From assembly GCF_003481985.1 (NCBI RefSeq), contig NZ_QUMD01000007.1, positions 62,001 to 126,000 on the forward strand: a stretch of 64,000 nt of DNA, written 5' to 3'. The notes beneath the pieces are model-generated. The model was given only the letters and a program-made list of their open reading frames with translations, was not told the DNA's origin and made no database searches. Shown one piece after another: positions 8,752 through 17,896 of this stretch. The translations under genes were made by a program, and so were the position numbers. The number at the start of each line of letters is the position of its first letter. Positions within the stretch are counted from its first letter, which is position 1. Source of the DNA: Clostridium sp. OF09-36 (GTDB lineage Bacteria; Bacillota; Clostridia; Lachnospirales; Lachnospiraceae).

Positions 8752-11709
8752 CTAATTTTGCGATAAAGCCCTCATTTTTCCTACTACATAGGGGTTTACC
8801 GGACGGATCTCCATCTCAGGGCGGCCCAGATAATAGCCCTGGAACAAGTCTGCGCCAAGTATCAGCATGGTATGCAGCTCTTCGATCCGCTCCACGCCCT
8901 CAGCCAGAACCAGAATATTCCGATCCTTGCAGTAATGGATCAGGTTTGCCGCCAGCTCCTGCTTATCCGGGTTTTCATGGATTCCTTGCACCAGCTCCAT
9001 GTCCAGCTTTACGATATTCACATCCAGGTTCAGAAGGCTTCCCTCACTGCTATAGCCGGACCCGAAATCGTCTAAAGCGATCATACCGCCGGTGCGGGCA
9101 ACTGCGCGGGTTTTCAGTTCCATATCGCTGCTGTTGACCTCTTCCCCTTCTGTTACCTCGAGCACGACCCGCTTTAACAGATCCGGGTAGGTCTGGATCA
9201 GTTCCTCTAAGCATTCCGTTGACAGCGAGGTATTCGCAATGGAATTAATGAACAGACGGCTTCCAGCCGGAAGCTCCGTATCGTGCTCCCGGAACCACCT
9301 CAGTGCACAGACCCATGTCAAACGTTCAAACTGCGGCAGCTTAGCCTGGCGCTTGGCCAATGTCAGCACCTCCTGGATATTTTTCAGGTTCTTACTGTTC
9401 GGGCGCATCAGTGCCTCATAACCGAAAACACTTCCGTCACGGCTGAGGATCGGCTGCAGGGCAAACGGGATGTCGCTGCGTTCAAGCAGCTGGTTTAACT
9501 CCTCCCTGCCGGAAAGCAGATAGGAATTTTTCTGGTAACTGGAAAGATCGAATTCCTGCAATACGCCTTTGGTGCTGTGCTTTGCCATATACATGGCAAA
9601 ATCCGCATATCTGGTCAGGGTCTGGAAATCCCTTGCCTGGCGCGGATACCAGGTCACACCTGCAGATGCACGCAGGGGAAGCTCGTAGCCATCCTCCACC
9701 TGCAGAGATGCCTTTCTTGCATTTGCAAAAAACGTACGGACCTGTTCCAGAATCTGTGCTTCATTTTCCCCGCACAAAAATGCCATAAACTCGTCGCCGG
9801 AATGGCGCTCCACCACTGCACCGGACGCAGCAAGAAGCTTTAGCTGGTCTGCAAACAGGCAGATGTAGCGGTCTCCCATCTCATGGCCATAGGTATCATT
9901 GACATACTTTAAGTTATCAAGATCCCACATAACAAGCGCTGCACAGGCCAGCTTGCCACTGTTTAGCAAAGCCTCCGTGTTTCTTCGGAATACTCCGCGG
10001 TTGTAAAGCTGGGTCAGCTGGTCATAATCACGCTCGAGTTCCAGCTTTCTCTGTTTTTCTACTTCTTCCGTTACGTCTAACAAGACTCCCGTCTCATTTC
10101 CGTTCTCTGCCTTCACGATCTTTAAGCGCAGATAGCGGTCTGACCCGTCACGGCTGATCTGGTAAAGACTGACATCCTCACTTTCCCGCAGTCCAGGCCC
10201 GAGAACCTGCATCATCTTTGCAAAGCCCTCAGGCTCCAGGTAAGCATAGTCCTCATCCGTTTCCTGCAGGCCGAGAAGCTCAAACAGGCTGCGGCTGCAA
10301 AATACCTTTCTGGTATCCTGCAAGTATTCAAATACACCGATCGGAACCCCGGACGCATCGAGGATTCGGGAAATACGCATGGCAGATTCTGCCACATCTG
10401 CGCTCAGATGCTCAATGGCCCGGCTAAGCTCATCCAGCTCACTGATCCAGGTTCTCTGCAGGCGGATGCGGCTTCCACTTTCTGAGGAGCGCAGCTGCCG
10501 GATCAGGCGCCGGATCGGCTGGGTAAAGTATTCCCCGTACAGCAATGCAAACAGAATACCAGGGATCAGGGTAAATGCACAGCCCATCAGCAGCCCGTTC
10601 ATCAGCTTCTGGAAGATGGATTCCATCACACTCTGCCTGCGCAGTACCACGATCAGCCATTCTGTCTGGTTATATGGAGAATCATTTCCGTAGATTGGAA
10701 GCTCCATGGAATTTAAATACCAGGCATCCCCGTCCGCATCAAGGAGCTTTTTCATATCCGGCCATTTTGTGTCCGTATAGGAAAGTGTTTCCATGCTTCC
10801 AAAGCAGCAGTTATACGCAGAGCCATAGGAAACGACCGGAATCAGCTGGCTTGTGCCTGTTTCCCTTTTTGCGATCAGCTGGATCGTATCTGCATCGCTG
10901 TGAAACAGCTCGTTTTTCAAAAGGGAATAAATCTGGCTCTTGCTCATGGTGCCGCCAAGAACACCGACCACGTCACCATCTCCAATCACAAGAGGAATGG
11001 AATAGCTGACGCCGTCCGTATCGGACTGGATCACAGGGGAAATCTCCCCAAAGTAACCGTACTGGGCAGCCACCCCAAACGTCTTTGCCCCCTTCGCAAT
11101 GGTAAACGGATCATAAAACTGATACACACCTGCAGCGTTGCAGGTCATGTCAAAGTCCATCTCCCAGTCTCTGGAAAGCGGGATCTTATAATTATTGGAG
11201 ATTGATGCCGCACCACGCAGCAACAGCAGGTCCGAATTGTCTGCAGCATAGCTGCTGCTATCTGTATCCATGACAGCAACACCTGCTTTGTGGCCGTTTT
11301 TGCTCTGGCTGGATACCGGACCATTTAAGATCACATACACGCTGTTTCCGTAGCTTCTGTGGAGCAGATTCAGAACATCCGGCATGATTCCATTTAAGAG
11401 CTGGGAATTCAGCTTCCAGTCTGTCTGGATCGCCTCCGGCTCCATCCCCCGTTCCTTTAGAAGCGCCTGGATTCTTTTCTGGATCGTATCGGAGGAACGG
11501 ATATCGCTCAGCCAGTGCTGCACCATTTCCCGTTCCAGAAGAAGCTCACTGTTTTGCACGTCCTTCTCTAAGGAGTTGATCTCATTCGTATAAAGACTTT
11601 TTGCCACCATGCCATTGGATAGAAAGACCATCATAAACACGGTCTGGACCACCAGGATCAGGCAAAATGGAATGATAAGCCTGGACTTCATGGATCTTGC
11701 ACTTTTCAT
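8752..11709 (-). CDS. Membrane-anchored GGDEF-EAL protein with extracytoplasmic sensor and PAS-like domain
   Basis: A c-di-GMP turnover protein of 985 residues. In order: membrane segment at about 11-31; a large extracytoplasmic Cache-like sensor (about 35-350); second membrane segment (about 371-392); a short HAMP-like linker; a PAS-like region (about 450-550); GGDEF domain with SGDEF (637-641), a variant often still active; and EAL domain with EALMRP (765-770), LEVTEGEE, LDDFGSGYSS (879-888), VKLD, LAEGVE and QGYYLGRP. The residues for phosphodiesterase activity appear present. The start ATG 11709 is preceded by GAGG, and the gene begins 11 bases after the solute-binding lipoprotein gene, so the two are almost certainly cotranscribed. 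The binding protein may present its ligand to the sensor. Net direction of activity is not predictable. Confidence 0.88.
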   Translation of the reverse strand: MKSARSMKSRLIIPFCLILVVQTVFMMVFLSNGMVAKSLYTNEINSLEKDVQNSELLLEREMVQHWLSDIRSSDTIQKRIQALLKERGMEPEAIQTDWKLNSQLLNGIMPDVLNLLHRSYGNSVYVILNGPVSSQSKNGHKAGVAVMDTDSSSYAADNSDLLLLRGAASISNNYKIPLSRDWEMDFDMTCNAAGVYQFYDPFTIAKGAKTFGVAAQYGYFGEISPVIQSDTDGVSYSIPLVIGDGDVVGVLGGTMSKSQIYSLLKNELFHSDADTIQLIAKRETGTSQLIPVVSYGSAYNCCFGSMETLSYTDTKWPDMKKLLDADGDAWYLNSMELPIYGNDSPYNQTEWLIVVLRRQSVMESIFQKLMNGLLMGCAFTLIPGILFALLYGEYFTQPIRRLIRQLRSSESGSRIRLQRTWISELDELSRAIEHLSADVAESAMRISRILDASGVPIGVFEYLQDTRKVFCSRSLFELLGLQETDEDYAYLEPEGFAKMMQVLGPGLRESEDVSLYQISRDGSDRYLRLKIVKAENGNETGVLLDVTEEVEKQRKLELERDYDQLTQLYNRGVFRRNTEALLNSGKLACAALVMWDLDNLKYVNDTYGHEMGDRYICLFADQLKLLAASGAVVERHSGDEFMAFLCGENEAQILEQVRTFFANARKASLQVEDGYELPLRASAGVTWYPRQARDFQTLTRYADFAMYMAKHSTKGVLQEFDLSSYQKNSYLLSGREELNQLLERSDIPFALQPILSRDGSVFGYEALMRPNSKNLKNIQEVLTLAKRQAKLPQFERLTWVCALRWFREHDTELPAGSRLFINSIANTSLSTECLEELIQTYPDLLKRVVLEVTEGEEVNSSDMELKTRAVARTGGMIALDDFGSGYSSEGSLLNLDVNIVKLDMELVQGIHENPDKQELAANLIHYCKDRNILVLAEGVERIEELHTMLILGADLFQGYYLGRPEMEIRPVNPYVVGKMRALSQN

Positions 11710-11719
11710 GAAATTAACC

Positions 11720-13155
11720 TCAATCTGTCAGATTTTCAAGCTGGTTCTGCGTATCCTCGTACCACTCTTCAAAGATCTCAGCGGTGTCAAATTGTGCAAC
11801 CGCATCTTCCAGTGAACTGCCCTCTGCAAGCAGCGCAAGAACCTGCTCACGGTTTGCCTTTGCCAGCTCCGGCATGGTACGGTCGATCACCTTTCTTGCA
11901 TCATTTGCATGTTCAAACGGTTTTGCCGTGTAAAGCTCATACTGGTGCACCTGTGCAATGGCAGTGTCTAACATAGCTTCCAGCTTTGGATTCAGTTCCT
12001 TCCCGTTTTCTTTGAAATAGCCGGTGATCTCTTCCGTATCATTTGCACTTTTTTGACCGGAAGGTAGCCGGATGCCGCAGAAAAGCGGACATTTTGGCTG
12101 TCCTGCGTCAGCCATTTTAAAAAGGTAACGGCTGCTTTTTCTGTTTTTTCATCGGAACCAAACATGACCACTCCCGCGCCCTGCTGGACCGCGCAGGCAT
12201 CTGTTCCTTCAAAATTCGGAAGCGGCAGCATATTGCAGGTGATCTCCTGGGTCGTTCCGTCATCGTAGGTAACCTGCTCCGGTGTGTAGGCAGCTCCGCT
12301 GGTAGATCCGACATATGCTATGATTCGGCCTGTTTTTAAGTCATCACTGCGGAATTTTCCCTCCTCCAGATAATAGCCGCGGATATAAGGCTCATAGTAA
12401 TTGTCCCAGAGACGGCGCATGGTCTCTTTATCGAAATCGGTCTTCATGGTGCCCTGCTCCCCCGCATAAACGGCATGTCTCAGCTGGTGGCTTCCGATCA
12501 GCATATAGTTTGCAAAGGAATCGCGGCCGAAAAATGCCTGGCCATCACCGGGCTGTTCTGTTTTTGCATCGGTCCACTCATAATACGCCTTTGCTGTTTT
12601 TGCAAGGCCCTCCCAGGTGGAAAGCTCCTCCAGGGATGCACCTGTCTCCTCTGCAAACGGCTCCCATGCTGTCATGTTGACGGTAAGCACCTCCGATGAT
12701 TTTGCGACAGGAAAGATCATCATGGAATCCTCTCCGCCGAAATCGCCCTCTTCCACATAGCCGGAGACATAGCTGTCATATTCCTCATCGGTCAGAAATG
12801 ATTTATAATCCACGATCAGGTCTTTTTTGTAAAGGTCATAGGCAGTATCTGCATAAGCTGAGCAAAGATCCGGCAAAGGATCACTTCCGGTTTTTCCATC
12901 CATACTTGCATAAACTGCATCCTGAAGCTCTGTCACACTTCCCTTGCTGGTAGTCTCCACGATGATCTTTTCATCTACTCCTACCGTATCATTAAACTCC
13001 TGCACCAGCTGGTCGAACTGCTCCTTCTGCTCTCCATTATAATAATTCCACATGGTAATATGTACCGGTCTGTCATCCGGTGCTTCTGCGCGGCTGCATG
13101 CAGCCAGTGCGAAAGTACCAGCCAGCAGAACCGGAAGAACAACCGTTCTCTTCAT
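11720..13155 (-). CDS. Extracellular solute-binding lipoprotein (family 1, sugar type), frameshifted
   Basis: An ABC-type solute-binding lipoprotein. It has a signal peptide with lipobox LAAC, then ITMWNYYNGEQKEQFDQLV, typical of family 1 sugar-binding proteins. The start was taken at ATG 13155, where MKRTVV opens the signal peptide; the upstream in-frame ATG would add a non-signal extension. The frame breaks at a run of six A (12049-12054). Seven A would join GYLPVKK to SANDTEEITGYF and give 479 codons. No permease or ATPase gene is adjacent. Instead the gene runs straight into the GGDEF-EAL sensor gene, suggesting a role in signalling rather than uptake. A GGAAAACGTTATTGTTCC sequence in its leader resembles a catabolite-control operator, only weakly supported. 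Confidence 0.82.
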
Positions 13156-13248
13156 AAAATGATTCACCTGACCCTTTCTTTTCTTTATTGCTCCCGCATT
13201 GCCGTTTTCTGGCAAATGGAACAATAACGTTTTCCCACATTTCTATCC

Positions 13249-13277
13249 ATCATACCACAAACCCTTTATTTTTCCAA
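13249..13277 (-). promoter_or_regulatory. Promoter of the binding-protein/GGDEF-EAL operon
   Basis: On the minus strand TTGGAA (13272-13277), a 17-base spacer and TATGAT (13249-13254) form a plausible housekeeping promoter about 95 bases upstream of the lipoprotein start. It sits in the divergent gap with the CYTH gene. Confidence 0.55.
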
Positions 13278-13364
13278 CGATTTCCTGTATACTCATGGTA
13301 AAGAATTACAAATTCTCTTGCATTTCTGATAAAGAACGCAAAATTCGACACAGAAGGAGAAATT

Positions 13365-13829
13365 ATGGAAATTGAACGAAAATTTCTGGTCCCGGCTCTG
13401 CCGCCGGATTACCAGTCATGGGAAGCCATTCAGATGGAACAGGGCTATTTAAGCACAGCCCCGGTTGTCCGGGTCCGGAAAGAGAATGACGAATACTATC
13501 TCACCTACAAATCAAAAGGGCTCCTGGCGCGGGAGGAATACAACCTTCCGCTCACCAGAGAGTCCTATGAGCACCTGCTTTCCAAGGCCGACGGAATCAT
13601 CATCACAAAAACGCGCTACAAAAAGCCGATCCAGGGCACCAGCCTTACCATCGAGCTGGATGTATTCTCCGGTGCATACGAGGGACTGGTGCTGGCAGAG
13701 GTTGAATTTTCCTCGGTCGACGAGGCCAATGCGTTTGTTCCCCCTGCCTGGTTTGGGGAAGATGTCACCCTCTCCAGCAAGTACCAGAATAGCCGTCTGA
13801 GCCAGGCAAATAACAATTTAAATGTATGA
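13365..13829 (+). CDS. CYTH-domain protein (triphosphate tunnel metalloenzyme)
   Basis: A 154-residue CYTH protein. This family hydrolyses or transforms triphosphates (inorganic triphosphate, thiamine triphosphate, or ATP in class IV adenylate cyclases) inside a beta-tunnel. The hallmark MEIERKF opens the protein. Alternating charged strands follow: VVRVRKENDEYYLTYKSKG, REEYNLPL, KTRYKKP, ELDVF, LVLAEVEF and SSKYQNS. The ribosome-binding site is AGAAGGAG before ATG 13365. The length matches short bacterial triphosphatases, so inorganic triphosphatase is the best guess; the actual substrate is unknown. It stands alone on the plus strand and ends at a strong bidirectional terminator. Confidence 0.88.
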   Translation: MEIERKFLVPALPPDYQSWEAIQMEQGYLSTAPVVRVRKENDEYYLTYKSKGLLAREEYNLPLTRESYEHLLSKADGIIITKTRYKKPIQGTSLTIELDVFSGAYEGLVLAEVEFSSVDEANAFVPPAWFGEDVTLSSKYQNSRLSQANNNLNV

Positions 13830-13833
13830 CAAA

Positions 13834-13869
13834 GGCCGTGTGAGTTGCCTTTCGGCAACTCACACGGCC
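13834..13869. terminator. Bidirectional terminator between CYTH gene and mglC
   Basis: A perfect 16-bp stem, GGCCGTGTGAGTTGCC (13834-13849) with its complement (13854-13869), is closed by a TTTC tetraloop. It is placed between two convergent genes, ending both. Confidence 0.85.
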
Positions 13870-13890
13870 CTATTAAAATTAATCAAATTA

Positions 13891-14880
13891 TTATTTCTTT
13901 GCAATATATTTGCGGATATCGAGGGCGATTGCCACGATGATTACGATACCCTGTACAATGTACTGGTAGTTTGTCTGGATACCAAGGAACTGCATGGAAG
14001 ATTTCAACAGCTCGAATACCAGAACACCGATGACAACACCGGAGATACGGCCGATACCACCATTAACGGATACACCGCCGATGGTACATGCTGCGATTGC
14101 CTCCAGCTCATAGCCCTGACCCATGTTAACGCTGGCACCGCCGGCTTTTGCGCCAAGCAGGAAGCCTGCAATCGCATAAAGGGCTGCAGCAGTTACGTAG
14201 ATGATGATCTTGGTTTTCTTTACGTTTACGCCGGATACCTCAGCAGCAGCCTCGTTGCCGCCGATCGCATACATGTATTTGCCGTGACGGGTGTAGTTGA
14301 ATACGAACCACATAACCAGGCCAATCACAAATGCGATGATGAACATGTACGGGATCTGGCCAAACAGTTTCCCGGTTGCGATCGCGGTGTAAGCCTTGCG
14401 GTAGCCGCCCAGAGGAGTTGCGTTGGTGTATACCAGGCAGATGCCGTATACAGCCAGCTGCATGCCCAGGGTGCCGATGAAGGCCGGTACATTTAAGTAA
14501 GCGATAACGATACCATTGATCAGGCCGAAGATGCAGCAGATCAGGATACATAAAGCCAGAATACCGAATACCGGCATATCGCCTAAATTCGGGAAAAACT
14601 TACCGCTGTAGTCTGCGGTCTGAAGTAAGGTACCTGCGACACAGGAAGCAAGACCTACCATACGGCCTGCGGAAAGGTCGGTACCTTTGGTGATCAGACA
14701 GCCGCTGACACCAAATGCGATGATAACACGTGCTGCGGTATTTACGGAAATGTTGGATAAGTTGTTCCAGGAGAAGAAATTATCCTTGGTAATGCCGGTG
14801 ATGAGTACCAGCAGGAGCAGAACAATGATGATACCATTGTCCAGCAGGGTTTTCTTTATATCAATATTTTTTTTATTCAT
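13891..14880 (-). CDS. mglC: Galactose/methyl-galactoside ABC transporter, permease
   Basis: The membrane channel of a galactose-type (CUT2) ABC importer. It is 329 residues with about eight to ten hydrophobic segments. The first follows a short Lys-rich cytoplasmic tail (LLDNGIIIVLLLLVLITGI), and the family pattern KGTDLSAGRMVGL follows. It is the last gene of mglBAC, 85 bases after mglA, and ends at the strong hairpin shared with the CYTH gene. The substrate is inferred from the neighbouring binding proteins. Confidence 0.9.
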   Translation of the reverse strand: MNKKNIDIKKTLLDNGIIIVLLLLVLITGITKDNFFSWNNLSNISVNTAARVIIAFGVSGCLITKGTDLSAGRMVGLASCVAGTLLQTADYSGKFFPNLGDMPVFGILALCILICCIFGLINGIVIAYLNVPAFIGTLGMQLAVYGICLVYTNATPLGGYRKAYTAIATGKLFGQIPYMFIIAFVIGLVMWFVFNYTRHGKYMYAIGGNEAAAEVSGVNVKKTKIIIYVTAAALYAIAGFLLGAKAGGASVNMGQGYELEAIAACTIGGVSVNGGIGRISGVVIGVLVFELLKSSMQFLGIQTNYQYIVQGIVIIVAIALDIRKYIAKK

Positions 14881-14965
14881 CCTCGTATCCTCCTTAATTG
14901 TTTCAATCCACAGTTGGCAGTTTGCAATTCATCACCTATCGTGGATGAGAGAATCCTTGCTACCA

Positions 14966-16477
14966 TTAGTTGAACTGAGTAGCCATACTCATGATGTTTT
15001 CCTGAGTTGCTTCCTCATCGGAGACCTCACCGGTCATCTTTCCTGCACACATTACCAGAATCCGGTGTGACATACCGATTAACTCCGGCATCTCAGAGGA
15101 AATCATAATGATGGATTTGCCCTGTCTTGTCAGTTCGATCATGATCTGGTAGATCTCGTACTTCGCGCCGACATCGATACCTCTGGTCGGCTCGTCCATG
15201 ATCAGCACGTCCGGATTGTTGGCCAGCCATCTCGCAATGATAACCTTCTGCTGGTTACCACCGGAAAGAGACTGGATCAGTGTCTTGCTGCTCGGGGTCT
15301 TGATACTCAGCTTTGCTACATTTTCCTTAACAAGCGCTTCGATCTTGCCGGTGTCAAGCATCGGTCCGACCTTTAAGTAGTTGTTAAGGGAGGAAATGGA
15401 TACGTTGTCCGCGATGGAAAGGCATCCAAGGATACCGGTACCACGGCGGTCCTCTGTGATCATTCCGATACCATCTTTGATGGCATCACGCGGTCTGGAT
15501 ACCTGGATCGGTTTTCCGTGGACCAGAACCTCACCGCTCTTAATATGGCGCATACCGAAGATTGCCTCCATCAGCTCCGTTCTCTGGGCTCCGACCAGGC
15601 CACCAAAACCAAGGATCTCGCCCTTCTTTAACTGGAAGCTGATATGCTGGAAGGAACGCTCGTGGATGCTGCAGAGGTCCTTCACTTCCAGAACCACTTC
15701 ATCCTGAATGGTATTCTCCATCGGAGGATAAACGTTGGTGAGCTCACGGCCAACCATCTGGCGGACGATTTCGTCATCGCTGATGTCTTTGACCTCCCAG
15801 GTTCCTACATAGGTACCATCACGCATGATGGTAATATCATCGGCGATCTCACGAATCTCAGCCATCTTGTGGGAGATGTAGATCATGGATACGCCTCTGG
15901 ATTTAAGATCCCGCACGATGCGGAACAGCGCCTCTACCTCGTTATCGGTAAGAGAAGATGTCGGCTCGTCGAGGATCACGACTTTCGCACTCATAGATAC
16001 TGCTTTTGCGATCTCTACCGACTGCATCTGCGCAATGGAAAGAGATCCCAGTTTCGCCTTCGGATCATAAGGCATTTTTACGTTTTCCAGCCATTTGGCT
16101 GCTTCCTCATTCATGGTCTTGTGGTCAATGACCTTGAACGGACCATAGCTTTTTAACGGATAACGGCCCAGATACATATTCTCTGCGATCGTTCTCTCCG
16201 GGATCGGCTGCAGCTCCTGGTGAACCATGGCCAGTCCTTTATGTAAAGCGTCATCTGGATTCAGGATCGTCATTTTCTGTCCATCCAGATAAATCTCGCC
16301 TTCATCCATTTTATAGATGCCAAATAAACATTTCATCAGGGTAGATTTTCCGGCTCCGTTCTCCCCCATTAACGCATGGACGGTACCGGGACGGACTCTT
16401 AAGTTGATGCCGTCGAGGGCTTTTACACCCGGGAAGCTTTTGCAGACTCCCTTCATTTCCAACCTGTACTCTGCCAT
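14966..16477 (-). CDS. mglA: Galactose/methyl-galactoside ABC transporter, ATP-binding protein
   Basis: The double-ATPase subunit of the CUT2 sugar importer, 503 residues. The first nucleotide-binding domain has Walker A GENGAGKST (near residue 38), signature LSIAQMQ and Walker B VVILDEPTSSL. The second has a degenerate Walker A (GGLVGAQRTEL), as usual in MglA/RbsA, a strong signature LSGGNQQKV and Walker B VLIMDEPTRGIDVG. It lies between mglB and mglC. A terminator hairpin separates it from mglB, so the ATPase is probably made in smaller amount than the binding protein. Confidence 0.94.
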   Translation of the reverse strand: MAEYRLEMKGVCKSFPGVKALDGINLRVRPGTVHALMGENGAGKSTLMKCLFGIYKMDEGEIYLDGQKMTILNPDDALHKGLAMVHQELQPIPERTIAENMYLGRYPLKSYGPFKVIDHKTMNEEAAKWLENVKMPYDPKAKLGSLSIAQMQSVEIAKAVSMSAKVVILDEPTSSLTDNEVEALFRIVRDLKSRGVSMIYISHKMAEIREIADDITIMRDGTYVGTWEVKDISDDEIVRQMVGRELTNVYPPMENTIQDEVVLEVKDLCSIHERSFQHISFQLKKGEILGFGGLVGAQRTELMEAIFGMRHIKSGEVLVHGKPIQVSRPRDAIKDGIGMITEDRRGTGILGCLSIADNVSISSLNNYLKVGPMLDTGKIEALVKENVAKLSIKTPSSKTLIQSLSGGNQQKVIIARWLANNPDVLIMDEPTRGIDVGAKYEIYQIMIELTRQGKSIIMISSEMPELIGMSHRILVMCAGKMTGEVSDEEATQENIMSMATQFN

Positions 16478-16570
16478 CCCATTCTCTCCTTTCTGACTCC
16501 GTACCGGCTTTTTCAGCCGTTTTCTGCACCGGCCAGCTATCCTAAGCCGCCGTTCGCATTTCTTTAAAAA

Positions 16571-16596
16571 TCGGGTGTGTCAGACGACACACCCGA
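16571..16596 (-). terminator. Intercistronic terminator between mglB and mglA
   Basis: On the minus strand TCGGGTGTGTC, a 4-base loop and GACACACCCGA are followed directly by TTTTT. This 11-bp perfect stem with T-run lies inside the mgl operon and should let only part of the transcripts continue into mglA-mglC. Confidence 0.75.
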
Positions 16597-16632
16597 AAGA
16601 TGAATCACTGTTAATTACAGGCCAGAGTCTGA

Positions 16633-17745
16633 CTATTTGATGATGTCAAGAATATCTGCTGCGTTGTCCGGGGTAACCTTTACATAGTCAACCATGTTAA
16701 CCGGATCAACAGACTCGCCGTCTAAGTATTTCACTGCCATGTCAGCTGCGGTCTTAGCCTGGCCGATGTAATCGTTAAATACGGTACCGGTCATCTTGCC
16801 ATCGGTGATGTTCTGAACTGCCTCGGTCAGAGCGTCAACACCTACCAGATAGATGTCCTCGTTAACTTTTCTGCCTGCTGCATCGATTGCCTGCAGTGCA
16901 CCAAGTGCCATTGCATCGTTGTTACAGAAAACAACCTCGATCTTGTCGCCGAACTGGGTTAATGCATCCTGAACGATCTGCTGGCCCTTTGCCTGATCCC
17001 AGTCGCCTCTCTGGAGCAGAAGCTCTTCAACCTCAACGCCTGCATCGGTCAGAGCCTTGATGGAGTACTCGGTTCTGTACTGGGCATCTACGTTCTCCGG
17101 ATCACCCTGAACCATGATGTAGCTTACTTTGCCATCGCCGTTGATATCGCCCTTGGTCTCGGTCTCGAGGATTTCCTCGCCCTGGTAAGTACCGGACTGT
17201 CTTGCGTCAGCACCTACATAAGTAGCGTTGATACCATCGGAAGCCCATCTCTCTTCCTCTGCGGTATCTGGCTCACGGTTGATGTAAACAACCGGGATTC
17301 CAGCGTCTTTACACATATCGGTAACCTGCGGTGCGGAAGAAGACTGAACCAGGTTTAAGATCATAACGTCAACGCCGGAAGCGATGAAGTTCTGGATCTG
17401 GTTGGTCTGCTCTGCCTGATCGCCCTTACCATCCTGAACGGTGATGTTCTCTTTCTTGAAGCCAAGGTCCTCGGTTAAGTATCTCTCTAACTCGGTACGG
17501 TACAGAGTCATGAAGTTATCATCGAATTTATAAATGGAAATGCCGACTTTCTTGTCTGCGTAATCGCCGCCTGCTACTTCTTTCATTTCTGCTGCAGTGG
17601 TCTCTGCTGCTTCGGTAGCTGCCTCAGTTGCTGCCTCGGTAGCTGCTGCGGTGGTCTCTGCCGGTTTGCTGCCGCCGCATGCTGTCATAGACAGAATCAT
17701 GCAGGATGCCATTGCCATAGCGGTTACTTTCTTTGTTAATCTCAT
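16633..17745 (-). CDS. mglB: Galactose/glucose-binding lipoprotein of the mgl transporter
   Basis: The substrate-binding protein of the CUT2 importer. It has a signal peptide with lipobox MTAC, then a low-complexity linker of repeated ETTAAATEAATEAA-type sequence (residues about 30-55). The periplasmic-binding fold begins at KVGISIYKFDDNFM. A calcium-binding loop like that of E. coli galactose-binding protein is visible as DINGDGKVS, and sugar contacts as NNDAMALGA and GVDALTEAV. The start ATG 17745 has GGGAGG upstream; the longer frame from 17808 lacks one. It is the first gene of mglBAC, with TATAAT at 17820-17825. Confidence 0.92.
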   Translation of the reverse strand: MRLTKKVTAMAMASCMILSMTACGGSKPAETTAAATEAATEAATEAAETTAAEMKEVAGGDYADKKVGISIYKFDDNFMTLYRTELERYLTEDLGFKKENITVQDGKGDQAEQTNQIQNFIASGVDVMILNLVQSSSAPQVTDMCKDAGIPVVYINREPDTAEEERWASDGINATYVGADARQSGTYQGEEILETETKGDINGDGKVSYIMVQGDPENVDAQYRTEYSIKALTDAGVEVEELLLQRGDWDQAKGQQIVQDALTQFGDKIEVVFCNNDAMALGALQAIDAAGRKVNEDIYLVGVDALTEAVQNITDGKMTGTVFNDYIGQAKTAADMAVKYLDGESVDPVNMVDYVKVTPDNAADILDIIK

Positions 17746-17819
17746 GATGTAAATCCTCCCTTTAAATAAAATTGTCATAGTTTGTAAGTTTTTGTTTACT
17801 TTCTCCATCTGACAAGCTC

Positions 17820-17825
17820 ATTATA
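17820..17825 (-). promoter_or_regulatory. Possible -10 box upstream of mglB
   Basis: A perfect TATAAT on the minus strand lies 75 bases upstream of the mglB ATG, in the 150-base gap after the binding-protein gene. No good -35 box is seen at 16-18 bases (TGGAAA at 17), so an activator such as the neighbouring YesN-type regulator may be needed. Confidence 0.4.
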
Positions 17826-17896
17826 CTGGTGGATTGTGCAATTTTCCATAGGATTTTCTTTTCAGCATTATGGATTTTTTTTGATTCTACAATTTT

